Source: Phyllobacterium sp. 21LDTY02-6
GTDB taxonomy: Bacteria; Pseudomonadota; Alphaproteobacteria; Rhizobiales; Rhizobiaceae
Direction of reading: 5' to 3'
Assembly (NCBI RefSeq): GCF_023554255.2
Contig: NZ_JAMJWD020000007.1
Location: forward strand, 248,001 to 312,000
DNA: 64,000 nucleotides
Shown here: positions 53,861-62,338 of the stretch, in pieces
Layout of the letters: each line of letters starts with the position of its first letter
Position numbering within the stretch: position 1 is the stretch's first letter
Made by a program: the position numbers and the translations under genes
Notes under the pieces: model-generated
Databases searched by the model: none
What the model was told of the DNA's origin: nothing
Seen by the model: only the letters and a program-made list of their open reading frames with translations

Positions 53861-56800
53861 ATGAACATCTCCAATTTCTTCATCGACCGCCCGGTCTTCG
53901 CCGGCGTTCTCTCCTTCGTCATCTTCCTCGGCGGCTTGATAGCGCTGACGGCGATGCCGGTTTCCGAATATCCCGACGTCGTGCCGCCTTCGGTGGTGGT
54001 GCGCGCTCAATATCCAGGCGCCAATCCGAAAGTCATCGCCGAAACGGTGGCGACGCCGATGGAAGAGGCGATCAACGGCGTCGAAGGCATGCTCTACATG
54101 GGCAGCCAGGCGACGTCCGACGGCCAGCTGACGCTCACCGTCACCTTCGCCCTCGGCACCGACCCGGACAAGGCGCAGCAGCTGGTGCAGAACCGCGTCT
54201 CCCAGGCCGAGCCGCGCCTGCCGGAAGAGGTGCGCGCGCTCGGCATCACCACGGTCAAGAGTTCGCCGGACCTGATGCTCGTCGTCAACCTGATCTCGCC
54301 CAATGACCGCTACGACGTCACCTACCTGCGCAATTACGCGCTGATCAACGTCAAGGACCGGCTGGCCCGCATCGATGGCGTCGGCGACGTGCAATTGTTC
54401 GGCTCGGGCGATTATTCCATGCGCGTCTGGCTCGATCCGCAGAAGACCGCCGAGCTCGGCCTTTCGGCCACGGATGTGCTGAACGAGATCCGTGCGCAGA
54501 ACGTGCAGGCTGCGGCCGGCACCATCGGCGCGTCGCCCAATGAAAACAGCGTGAACCTGCAATTGTCGGTCAATGCCCAGGGCCGCCTCCAGACGGAGGA
54601 GGAATTCGGGCAGATCATCGTCAAGACGGCGGCCAATGGCGCCATCACGCATCTGCGCGACATTGCCCGCATCGAGCTCGGCTCGGCGCAATATTCGCTG
54701 CGTTCGCTGCTGGACAACAAGTCGGCGGTGGCCGTTCCGGTGTTCCAGGCGCCGGGTTCCAATGCGATCCAGATCGCCGACCAGGTCCGCAAGGTCATGG
54801 AAGAGGTCAAGCTGACCATGCCCGAGGGCGTGGATTATCGCATCGTCTACGACACGACCCAGTTCGTGCGCGCCTCCATCGAGGCCGTCGTCCACACGCT
54901 GCTCGAAGCGGTGGTGCTGGTGGTGCTGGTGGTCATCCTGTTCCTGCAGACATGGCGCGCCTCGATCATCCCGCTCATCGCCGTGCCCGTATCCATCGTC
55001 GGCACCTTCGCGGTGATGCATCTTTTCGGCTTCTCGGTGAATGCGCTGAGCCTTTTCGGCCTCGTTCTCGCCATCGGCATCGTGGTCGACGACGCGATCG
55101 TGGTCGTCGAGAATGTCGAGCGCAACATCGAGAACGGCCTGGCGCCAAGACAGGCGACCATCCAGGCCATGAGGGAAGTTTCCGGCCCGATCATCGCCAT
55201 CGCGCTCGTGCTGGTGGCCGTGTTCGTTCCGCTCGCCTTCATCAGCGGCCTGACCGGCCAGTTCTACCGGCAATTCGCGCTGACGATCGCCATCTCGACG
55301 GTCATCTCGGCGTTCAATTCGCTGACGCTCTCCCCGGCCCTGGCCGCGCTGCTGCTGAAGGGCCATGACCAGCCGAAGGATGTGCTGACGCGCTTCATGG
55401 ATCGCTGGCTCGGCTGGCTGTTCCGCGGTTTCAACACCATGTTCACGCGCGGCGCCAATGGCTATAGCCGAGGCGTGCGCGGCGTCATCTCACGCAAGAC
55501 GGTGATGATGGGCGTCTATCTCGTGCTCATCGCGACGACGGCGCTGCTGTTCCGCGCCGTGCCCGGCGGCTTCGTGCCGCCGCAGGACAAGCAATATCTG
55601 GTCGGCTTCACCCAATTGCCCGATGGCGCCACGCTCGACCGCACGGAGGCCGTGGTGCGCCGCATCGGCGACATGGCGCTGGCCATTCCCGGCGTCGAAA
55701 GCACCATCGCCTTCCCCGGCCTTTCCATCGCCGGCTTCACCAACAGCTCGAATGCCGGCGTGGTCTTCGTCTCGCTCAAGCCATTCGAGGAACGCACGAC
55801 GCCGGAACTGAGCGCCGGCGCCATTGCCATGGCGCTCAACCAGCAATTGGGCGGCATCCAGGAATCCTTCAGCGCCGTATTCCCGCCGCCCCCGGTGCAG
55901 GGTCTCGGTTCGATCGGCGGCTTCAAGCTGCAGATCGAGGATCGCAACGGCCTCGGCTATGAGGCGCTCGATGCGGCCACCAAGGCGTTCCTCGCCAAGG
56001 CGGCAGAGGCGCCGGAACTGACGGGGCTGTTCACCAGCTACCAGATCAATGTCCCGCAGCTCTATGCCGATGTCGATCGTGCCAAGGCGCGCCAGCTGAA
56101 TGTTTCCCTGCCGGAGATATTCAACACGCTGCAGATCTATCTCGGCTCGGTCTATGTCAATGATTTCAACAAGTTCGGCCGCACCTACTCGGTGCGCATG
56201 CAGGCGGAATCCAATTTCCGCGCCAAGGCCGAAGACATAGGCGACCTGAAGGTCCGCTCCGGCTCGGGCGAGATGATCCCGCTTTCGGCGCTGCTCAACG
56301 TCTCTTCCACGGCGGGACCAGAACGCGCGCAGCGCTATAATGGCTTCCTTTCCGCCGATGTGAACGGCAATGCGGCGCCCGGCTTCTCTTCCGGCCAGGC
56401 GCGGGCGGCGGTCGAAAAGATCGCGGCGGAGACCCTCCCCGCCGGCATAGGCTTCGAATGGACGGAACTGACCTATCAGGAGATCATCGCGGGCAATTCC
56501 GCCTACTGGATCTTCCCGCTGTCGATCCTGCTGGTCTTCCTCGTGCTCGCGGCGCAATATGAAAGCCTGTCGCTGCCGCTGTCGATCGTCATGATCGTCC
56601 CCCTCGCCTTGCTGGCCGCACTGTTCGGCGTCTGGCTGACTGCGGGCGACAATAATGTCTTCACGCAGATCGGCCTCATCGTCCTTGTCGGCCTGTCGGC
56701 GAAGAATGCGATCCTGATCGTCGAATTCGCGCGCGAGCTCGAATTTGCGGGAGCAACGCCGTTCAAGGCCGTGGTCGAGGCCAGCCGGCTGCGCCTGCGG

Positions 56801-57076
56801 CCGATCCTGATGACGTCGCTCGCCTTCATCATGGGCGTGGTGCCGCTCGTCACGTCCACGGGTGCCGGCGCCGAGATGCGCAGCGCCATGGGCGTCGCGG
56901 TTTTCTCCGGCATGATCGGGGTGACGCTGTTCGGCCTGTTCATGACGCCGGTGTTCTATGTGCTCGTCCGCTCGCTCACCGGCAACCGTGCGCTGAAGCA
57001 TCATGGCAGCCATTTCGATGGCGAAACCGGCCACAATTCCGGCGTTATCGCGCCGAGCCCCGCCCCGGCGGAATAG
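53861..57076 (+). CDS. RND-family multidrug efflux pump (HAE1 type)
   Basis: A 1071-residue inner-membrane pump. The N terminus MNISNFFIDRPVFAGVLSF is standard for AcrB/MexB relatives. Twelve transmembrane helices are expected, and the proton-relay Asp pair lies in GIVVDDAIVVVENVERN. The second repeat begins near SRKTVMMGVYLVLI, and GLSAKNAILIVEFARE supplies the helix 10 Lys. Substrates are probably hydrophobic drugs, detergents or bile-like compounds. It is cotranscribed with the adaptor under the TetR operators. Confidence 0.96.
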   Translation: MNISNFFIDRPVFAGVLSFVIFLGGLIALTAMPVSEYPDVVPPSVVVRAQYPGANPKVIAETVATPMEEAINGVEGMLYMGSQATSDGQLTLTVTFALGTDPDKAQQLVQNRVSQAEPRLPEEVRALGITTVKSSPDLMLVVNLISPNDRYDVTYLRNYALINVKDRLARIDGVGDVQLFGSGDYSMRVWLDPQKTAELGLSATDVLNEIRAQNVQAAAGTIGASPNENSVNLQLSVNAQGRLQTEEEFGQIIVKTAANGAITHLRDIARIELGSAQYSLRSLLDNKSAVAVPVFQAPGSNAIQIADQVRKVMEEVKLTMPEGVDYRIVYDTTQFVRASIEAVVHTLLEAVVLVVLVVILFLQTWRASIIPLIAVPVSIVGTFAVMHLFGFSVNALSLFGLVLAIGIVVDDAIVVVENVERNIENGLAPRQATIQAMREVSGPIIAIALVLVAVFVPLAFISGLTGQFYRQFALTIAISTVISAFNSLTLSPALAALLLKGHDQPKDVLTRFMDRWLGWLFRGFNTMFTRGANGYSRGVRGVISRKTVMMGVYLVLIATTALLFRAVPGGFVPPQDKQYLVGFTQLPDGATLDRTEAVVRRIGDMALAIPGVESTIAFPGLSIAGFTNSSNAGVVFVSLKPFEERTTPELSAGAIAMALNQQLGGIQESFSAVFPPPPVQGLGSIGGFKLQIEDRNGLGYEALDAATKAFLAKAAEAPELTGLFTSYQINVPQLYADVDRAKARQLNVSLPEIFNTLQIYLGSVYVNDFNKFGRTYSVRMQAESNFRAKAEDIGDLKVRSGSGEMIPLSALLNVSSTAGPERAQRYNGFLSADVNGNAAPGFSSGQARAAVEKIAAETLPAGIGFEWTELTYQEIIAGNSAYWIFPLSILLVFLVLAAQYESLSLPLSIVMIVPLALLAALFGVWLTAGDNNVFTQIGLIVLVGLSAKNAILIVEFARELEFAGATPFKAVVEASRLRLRPILMTSLAFIMGVVPLVTSTGAGAEMRSAMGVAVFSGMIGVTLFGLFMTPVFYVLVRSLTGNRALKHHGSHFDGETGHNSGVIAPSPAPAE

Positions 57077-57082
57077 CAATCC

Positions 57083-57117
57083 GGGCAGCGCGGCGGCTGG
57101 TGCCAGCCGCGCTGCCC
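57083..57117 (+). terminator. Hairpin after the RND pump gene
   Basis: GGGCAGCGCGG...GGCTGG pairs with CCAGCCGCGCTGCCC: fifteen paired bases with a three-base bulge and a TG loop. It is a very stable hairpin but lacks a T-run, so termination strength is uncertain. Confidence 0.5.
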
Positions 57118-57317
57118 TCGCCTAAACCACTGAATACAGCGGTGATTTCGACGCACCGCCCGCATCTTTCCCACAGCTTCCAGTTATTTTTCCGTGGGTG
57201 CATTTTTTGGGTGACAAAACATTGCACCGTGTTACATTCATGTGACCAAGCCGAATATCGGCCTAACGATCATGACCACCGGCGCTATGCAGGGGGTCGT
57301 CAAATCGGGAGATGCAG

Positions 57318-57443
57318 ATGCCAAGCTTTGCTGCTGCCAATGACAACCGCAAGATCAGCGATGGGTTCGTTCCGCTTGTGAGCTTCCTGCTCGGAACACA
57401 GATTGTCGCCGCGCTGCTTTTGACCGTACCGAACTGGTACTGA
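57318..57443 (+). CDS. Predicted 41-residue membrane protein
   Basis: A short frame from ATG 57318, with GGGAG about seven bases upstream, to TGA at 57441. After a polar N terminus (MPSFAAANDNRKISDGF) it has one hydrophobic helix, VPLVSFLLGTQIVAALLL, ending PNWY. The gene stands alone between the RND operon and a small lipoprotein gene, and a bulged GC hairpin follows at about 57450-57475. No family is known to me. Confidence 0.5.
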   Translation: MPSFAAANDNRKISDGFVPLVSFLLGTQIVAALLLTVPNWY

Positions 57444-57606
57444 GATGGCCCGCCCCTGCCGCATGGCGGGGCGCTTCTGTCGCGCGAGCGTTTCCGCTCT
57501 AAAACAACCTCCGGTAGGTTGCAGCGACTTTTCCGATGGATCATAACATTGCCCAGGCATAAACTATGCGCAGGACATTCCAGATGTCGCGCAATGGAGT
57601 TAGGGC

Positions 57607-57867
57607 ATGAGAGCACTGGCGGCCGCGATCCTGATATCATCGGCATTCCTGGCCGGTTGTACGACGATCACGCCTGAGGAACAACGGGCGATCGACAGCC
57701 GCACCTGCCTGTCCTATGGCTTCAAGCGCAAGACCGATGCCTATTCCACCTGCCTGCTGCAGCTGGAACTGGACCGCCGCGCCGAGCGACGGTCCAGGTT
57801 CGAACAGATGCAGTATAGGAACCAGCCCATGCTGCTCCATGGCGGCTATCGCCCCCTCTGGTGGTAA
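57607..57867 (+). CDS. Small hypothetical lipoprotein (86 aa)
   Basis: The lipoprotein signal ends in lipobox LAGC (Cys18). The mature peptide of about 68 residues has a Cys pair (SRTCLSYGFK and YSTCLLQLEL) and a basic, Arg-rich helix RAERRSRFEQMQ. Similar small lipoproteins occur widely in Hyphomicrobiales with no known role. It is convergent with the DUF1236 gene, 16 bases away. Confidence 0.7.
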   Translation: MRALAAAILISSAFLAGCTTITPEEQRAIDSRTCLSYGFKRKTDAYSTCLLQLELDRRAERRSRFEQMQYRNQPMLLHGGYRPLWW

Positions 57868-57883
57868 GCCGGGAAGCCCGAAC

Positions 57884-58441
57884 TTAGCGCACCCAGACGA
57901 CGCGGCGCGAATCGTTCTCCACCAGCGCCGGCCGGTCATCCACATAGACGTAGGAATAGCCCGGCTCGTCCGGCACCCTGACCAGCGGCACATCGGCCGG
58001 GATCACCGTTCCGGTGGTCAATTCGCCCTCATAGACGATGGGGTCCGTCGGGTGTCTCTCGATATAGGTCACCACTTCAGCCGGGATTTCTGATGCCGGG
58101 ATTTCAGGGGCCGGAACTTCGGGGCCGGCATTCGGGCCTTCGGTATAATAGACCACCTGGCGGTTTTCCATCGATACGATCACCGGGTGCCCGTCGACAT
58201 AGATATAGCCATAGCCCGGGCTTTCGGGGATAGGCCGCAGGGTCACCGTGTCGGGCACGACATAGCCCTGGCTGATATCGTCCTCGATCACCACCGGATC
58301 GGCCGGATTTTCGATCACATAGTCGCGGGCCGATTGGGGCACCTCGACGAGCACGGTGTCCTGCGCCATGGCAAAGCCAGACGCGGCAAGACCGGACGTG
58401 GCGATAAGCGCCGCCGCCGTTAACATAAGAGCCTTTTTCAT
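57884..58441 (-). CDS. Exported protein with two DUF1236 repeats
   Basis: 185 residues. A signal peptide (about 1-26, ending FAMAQ) is followed by two copies of the same unit. The first (about 40-100) has YVIENPADPVVIEDDISQGY and SPGYGYIYVDGHPVIV. The second (about 120-180) has YIERHPTDPIVYEGELTTG and EPGYSYVYVDDRPALV. A short Pro/Glu/Ile linker separates them. DUF1236 proteins are periplasmic and uncharacterised. AGAGAGG precedes the ATG at 58441. Confidence 0.85.
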   Translation of the reverse strand: MKKALMLTAAALIATSGLAASGFAMAQDTVLVEVPQSARDYVIENPADPVVIEDDISQGYVVPDTVTLRPIPESPGYGYIYVDGHPVIVSMENRQVVYYTEGPNAGPEVPAPEIPASEIPAEVVTYIERHPTDPIVYEGELTTGTVIPADVPLVRVPDEPGYSYVYVDDRPALVENDSRRVVWVR

Positions 58442-58690
58442 TTTCAGCCTCTCTTTCGAGTTTGCGTCCCAATGGCTGAAACAACCGGCCAGCGGATCAT
58501 TGGTTCCGTCCGCGGCCATCACACTTGATGAAACGGCCCGTAACATTCCGCTCCCGCATCCGCCCCAGCATTCCAATTGGGCAAGCCCGATGGGAGAAGT
58601 CGGCGACAGGAAAAAAATCACCTGCGACCTGATGACGGGGCGCACAAGTTTTGCTTTCCCGCCGCATAAAAACTGCTATCCGTTGCAGCC

Positions 58691-59794
58691 ATGGAACCGA
58701 AGCTTACCCCCCTTATCGACAGCCTGCCCTCCACCGTTCCCTTCGTCGGACCGGAGGCACTGGAGCGACGACGCGGCAGCGCTTTCCGTGCGCGGCTCGG
58801 CGCCAATGAAAACGGCTTCGGACCGGCGCCATCGGTGATCGCGGCCATTTGCGACGATGCGGGCAATGCCTGGAAATATGCCGATCCGGAGAATTTCGAG
58901 CTCAAGCATGCCCTCGCCCGCAAGCACGGCGTGGACGCGGCCAATATCGTCGTCGGCGAAGGCGTGGACGCGCTGCTCGGCCTTGCCGTCCGCCAATATG
59001 TCACGGCCGGAACGACCGTGGTGACCTCGCTCGGCGCCTACCCGACGTTCAATTTCCATGTCGCCGGTTTCGGCGGGCGGCTCGTCACCGTCCCCTATCG
59101 CCGCGACCGCGAGGATCTTGGCGCGCTCCTGCAGGCGGTGAAGCGCGAAAATGCGCCGCTGGTCTATTTTTCCAATCCGGACAATCCGATGGGCACATGG
59201 TGGGAGGCCAGCGACGTGCAGGCCTTCATCGAGGCGCTGCCCGCAACCACCATGCTGATCCTCGACGAGGCCTATACCGAGACCGCGCCGGATACGGCGC
59301 GGCCGGCGCTCGACATATCGCGGCCCAATGTGCTGCGCATGCGCACCTTTTCCAAGGCCTATGGCCTGGCGGGCATGCGCTGCGGCTATGCGATCGGCGC
59401 CGAAAGGCAGATCGCCGCCTTCGACAAGGTGCGCAACCATTTCGGCATGAACAGGCTGACGCAGATTGCCGCCCTCGCCGCGCTGGAGGACCAGGACTAT
59501 CTCCGCGACGTCTGCGACCGCATTGCCGAGGGCCGCGACCGGATCAGCGCCATCGCCGCCGCCAATGGCCTCGGCCCGATTGCCTCGGCGACCAATTTCG
59601 TGACCATCGATTGCCGCCGCGATGGCGCCTTTGCGCTCGCCGTGCTCAATGCGCTGGCCGAGCGCGACATATTCGTGCGCAAGCCGGCGGCGCCGGTGCT
59701 CGACCGCTGCATTCGCGTCAGCGTCGGACCCGCCGCCGAACTCGACCTTTTCGCCGAGGAACTGCCCGACGCGCTGCGGCGGGCGGCGGGGTGA
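58691..59794 (+). CDS. PLP-dependent aminotransferase, HisC-like
   Basis: A 367-residue fold type I aminotransferase. ARLGANENGFGPAPS is the HisC-type substrate entry, SNPDNPMGTWW and ILDEAYTET give the PLP-contacting Asn and Asp, and the Schiff-base Lys is in RTFSKAYGLAGMRCGY. The C-terminal Arg for the substrate carboxylate is in CIRVSVG. It could be histidinol-phosphate or aromatic aminotransferase; no other his genes are near, so a second-copy or aromatic role is possible. Confidence 0.88.
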   Translation: MEPKLTPLIDSLPSTVPFVGPEALERRRGSAFRARLGANENGFGPAPSVIAAICDDAGNAWKYADPENFELKHALARKHGVDAANIVVGEGVDALLGLAVRQYVTAGTTVVTSLGAYPTFNFHVAGFGGRLVTVPYRRDREDLGALLQAVKRENAPLVYFSNPDNPMGTWWEASDVQAFIEALPATTMLILDEAYTETAPDTARPALDISRPNVLRMRTFSKAYGLAGMRCGYAIGAERQIAAFDKVRNHFGMNRLTQIAALAALEDQDYLRDVCDRIAEGRDRISAIAAANGLGPIASATNFVTIDCRRDGAFALAVLNALAERDIFVRKPAAPVLDRCIRVSVGPAAELDLFAEELPDALRRAAG

Positions 59795-59938
59795 AATGGC
59801 GGGTCGGTGAGATGACGGGTTGGCACGCCGAAATCGTTGAGCCCGGAGCGGTGGGCGGCGGCGGCTGGCTTGATCCGGCTGGCGGGGCATTTGCAGCGTC
59901 CTCGCCAATGACGGATCTGGCAGAAGGCATGGCGGGGG

Positions 59939-59987
59939 CAAGTCGAGATGGTGATTGGGGGTCAGGAAACCGGCGACTGATGCGCCG
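59939..59987. repeat. Direct repeat, copy 1
   Basis: Starts CAAGTCGAGATGGTGATTGG and ends CGGCGACTGATGCGCC. Copy 2 is at 60150-60203 in the same orientation. Confidence 0.75.
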
Positions 59988-60149
59988 GGGCCTGCCGATG
60001 ACCGGACTTCAAAGTCCCGCCAGCGGTGCCTGGTGCCCCGCATGAGCGACGGCGAGAGTTGATCGGCTCGAATGATTCGAGCGACGGAGATATGGAGTGA
60101 ATACACACCGCATGCCTGTTGCCGATGATGGATCGCAGCTTGCGCGGGA

Positions 60150-60203
60150 CAAGTCGAGATGGTGATTGGTTGCCGGGGTCAGGAAGCCGGCGACTGATGC
60201 GCC
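60150..60203. repeat. Direct repeat, copy 2
   Basis: Same sequence as 59939-59987 with five extra bases (TTGCC region) and one or two substitutions. Confidence 0.75.
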
Positions 60204-60384
60204 ACTCGATCCGGCTGACGGGCAAAGGAGAAAACCGTGGATGCTCACCCCTCGATTGCAGCCATGTTGAATGCGGCGCGGTTGAAGGCAGCGCGCGGTT
60301 GAAGGCAGCGCTGGGGGACAGCTTGAATTTGGATTGGCCGCGTGCGTGGCAGTTTGCGCCGATAACCGGCGCTAAGGAGGAAAA

Positions 60385-60750
60385 ATGAATATTCACCGTG
60401 GATTTGTCGCTATTGGCGGGTTGATCGGGGCCGGCGGCATTGCCTCCTATGCGGCCGCGGCGCATTCGCCCAGCGGCCACATCGCCACGATCGCCCCGAT
60501 GCTGCTGATCCATGCGCCGGTGTTCCTGGCTCTTTCGCCGCTGGCGCGGATCAATCGCGCCGCGCTGCTCGGCGGCCTGATCCTGGCGCTCGGCCTGTTG
60601 CTGTTCGTCGGCGACCTGTTCTCCCGCGATCTCACCGGCGCGAGGGCGTTTGCCTTTGCGGCGCCACTCGGTGGTTCGCTGCTGATCATCGGCTGGCTCG
60701 GCATCGCCGCCACCGCCTTCCGCGCCCTCGATTTCCAACGGGGTTCCTGA
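60385..60750 (+). CDS. Small membrane protein, DUF423-like
   Basis: 121 residues with four predicted transmembrane helices (about 6-26, 36-54, 58-78 and 90-112). The start MNIHRGFVAIGGLIGAGGIA and the hairpin near LLIHAPVFLALSP resemble the DUF423/YwdK family from memory. A strong ribosome binding site (AAGGAGG) precedes it. Function is unknown. It lies between two repeat-rich spacers. Confidence 0.7.
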   Translation: MNIHRGFVAIGGLIGAGGIASYAAAAHSPSGHIATIAPMLLIHAPVFLALSPLARINRAALLGGLILALGLLLFVGDLFSRDLTGARAFAFAAPLGGSLLIIGWLGIAATAFRALDFQRGS

Positions 60751-61619
60751 TCTCTCTCCAACTGGTGCCAACCTCCCATTGTCCAAGGGGTCGCATGATC
60801 AAGGGGTCGCATGATATTGTTGCCACCCCGAGGTCGACAAAAGGGGATTGCACCACCGCCCCGCGTGCTTCGACAAGCCCGGCATGAGGGGGGTGGAGGC
60901 CCGGCATGAGGGGGCGGGAACTCAGCATGAGGGGGTGGAGGCCCGGCATGAGGGGGTGGAGAGGCCCGGCATGAGGGAGGTTGAGTCGGCATGAGGGGGG
61001 AGAGAATGGCAGGGTGGTAGTTCTGTGAGGTTCCCATCTCTGGCTCCCTGCTTTCCTGCAAACAACAATTTACCCTCATGCTGAGCCCGTCGAAGCACGC
61101 GCTTCATTCATGCAACCCCCTCCTTTTTGGCGCGCTGCATCAGTACAGTGCGTGCTTCGACAAGCTCAGCATGAGGGAGGTTGAGTCAGCATGAGGGGTG
61201 GAGGCCCGGCATGAGGGGTGGAGGCCCGGCATGAGGGGGTTGGAGGCCCAGCATGAGGGAAGTAGACAATGGCACGGTGATAGCTTTGTGAGGTTTCCAT
61301 CTCTGGCTCCCTGCTTTCCTGCAAACAGCAATTTACCCTCATGCTGAGCCCGTCGAAGCACGCGCTTCATTCATGCAACCCCCTCCTTTTTGGCGCGCTG
61401 CATCAGTATAGTGCGTGCTTCGACAAGCTCAGCATGAGGGAGGTTGAGTCAGCATGAGGGTGGATGCCCGGCATGAGGGGGTATAAAATGGCAGGGCGGT
61501 AGCTTCGTGAGGTTTCCATCTCTGGCTCCCTGCTTTCCTGCGGGTGGCAAGATTGTGAGATCATGAGATTGTGAGATTGCACCTCCGTTCGAGTCGGTTG
61601 GCGACAGGCAAGTGAGCGG
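60751..61619. other. Repeat-filled non-coding region
   Basis: 869 bases without a credible gene. It starts with a 16-base-period duplication (AAGGGGTCGCATGAT at 60785 and 60801), continues with the large composite array (60861-61542), and ends with GATTGTGAGAT-type short repeats (61550-61580). Minus-strand open frames here are translations of the repeats. Confidence 0.75.
60861..61542. repeat. Composite nested repeat array
   Basis: Two full units and one truncated unit, starting near 60861, 61148 and 61411 (periods about 287 and 263). Each unit contains, in order: a REP core CGTGCTTCGACAAGC, a variable number of about 21-base GGCATGAGGGGGTGGAGGCC elements, a unique block with CATCTCTGGCTCCCTGCTTT, then the inverse REP core GCCCGTCGAAGCACGCG. 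Unit length varies through the number of 21-base elements. Confidence 0.85.
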
Positions 61620-62132
61620 TCACCCGGCATCGGGCGCGGCGTCGGCCTTTTGCTTGTCCTTCAGCCGGGCATTGCACAATTTATAATAGCCGCCGCCCTT
61701 CTCGATCCAGCGCGTGCCGCCGAGGCGATCGGCCTTTTTCAGCGCGTGATATTCTTCGAGGCAGGTGTGCATGCGCCCCTGCGATGGCTTCTCGCCGGCG
61801 AATTTCCCGGCAATGGCGGTGGGAAAGCTCAAATCCGCCGCCTTGTGCTCCAGCGCCGGAGCAGAAGCACCTGCAGATCCGGAATTTCCGCTCTTTGCGT
61901 CTCCGGGCACGGTTTCGGTTGTGGCGGCATCGCCATCCGAGCCATCCGCCGGGGGCGCAGCCCCGCAATTCGCCTTGCGGAAATCCTTCCAGCCCAGCAC
62001 CTCGCCGGCGACCTGCGCGGCCTTATATTTAACGCTGCACTCCTTCATGCTCATTGCCGCCGCGCCACCCAGCGGCATCGCTGCGAAAGCGAGGCAAAGC
62101 AAAAGAAAACGGGCGAGACGGGCGTCCAACAT
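61620..62132 (-). CDS. Conserved exported protein with paired Cys motifs
   Basis: 170 residues. A signal peptide (about 1-27, LLLCLAFAAMPLGGAAA) precedes MSMKECSVKYKAAQ and WKDFRKANCG. A Gly/Ser/Ala-rich linker follows (about 62-100), then HTCLEEYHALKKADRLGGTR and KGGGYYKLCNARLKD. The two CxxxY halves look like a duplicated small Cys-linked domain found in many Hyphomicrobiales exported proteins. Function is unknown. The start is at 62132. Confidence 0.75.
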   Translation of the reverse strand: MLDARLARFLLLCLAFAAMPLGGAAAMSMKECSVKYKAAQVAGEVLGWKDFRKANCGAAPPADGSDGDAATTETVPGDAKSGNSGSAGASAPALEHKAADLSFPTAIAGKFAGEKPSQGRMHTCLEEYHALKKADRLGGTRWIEKGGGYYKLCNARLKDKQKADAAPDAG

Positions 62133-62303
62133 GGATGATCCTGCAATGAATGAAACAAACCAATGAATAAAACAAACCACGGAATAGACCGCGCGACGAA
62201 TATGCCCGGAGCCTATAGCGCGCCGCACGCCAACACCATCCATACCTTCGTCTAAACCCTCCCTGCCCGGATGTCGGCGCGGCGAACCGGATGGCAGCGG
62301 GCC

Positions 62304-62338
62304 TTGAATTAATTGAACGTTCGTTTTATTAATTCTTC
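62304..62338 (+). promoter_or_regulatory. Autoregulatory promoter/operator of the TetR gene
   Basis: A 30-base palindrome (62306-62335): arms GAATTAAT / ATTAATTC and an inner AACG-TT-CGTT. The -35-like TTGAAT (62304-62309) and -10-like TATTAA (62327-62332) are 17 bases apart inside it. The expected start point, seven bases after the -10, falls on the ATG at 62339, and no Shine-Dalgarno precedes that ATG. Confidence 0.6.

Larger units (their letters stand above)
59795..60384. other. Non-coding spacer with direct repeats
   Basis: 590 bases without a credible gene. A segment of about 50 bases beginning CAAGTCGAGATGGTGATTGG occurs at 59939-59987 and again at 60150-60203, the second copy with a short insertion. 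A smaller tandem TTGAAGGCAGCGC occurs near 60278-60312. AAGGAGG just before 60385 serves the next gene. Confidence 0.6.

Noticed and set aside
51759-57076. Naming the efflux locus bepR-bepDE as in Brucella
   Set aside because: The gene order (TetR divergent from adaptor and pump) fits, but RND systems are numerous and the location next to the porin locus does not match what I recall for bepDE.
53792-57079. Two long minus-strand frames opposite the RND pump
   Set aside because: Antisense to a full-length pump gene; Arg/His/Asp-rich with no domains.
60861-61542. CRISPR array
   Set aside because: Repeats are irregular, contain inverted REP cores and lack unique spacers of constant length; no cas genes are in the window.
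60922-61630. Three similar short minus-strand frames (60-76 codons)
   Set aside because: They are translations of the repeated units; the similarity comes from the DNA repeat, not from a protein family.
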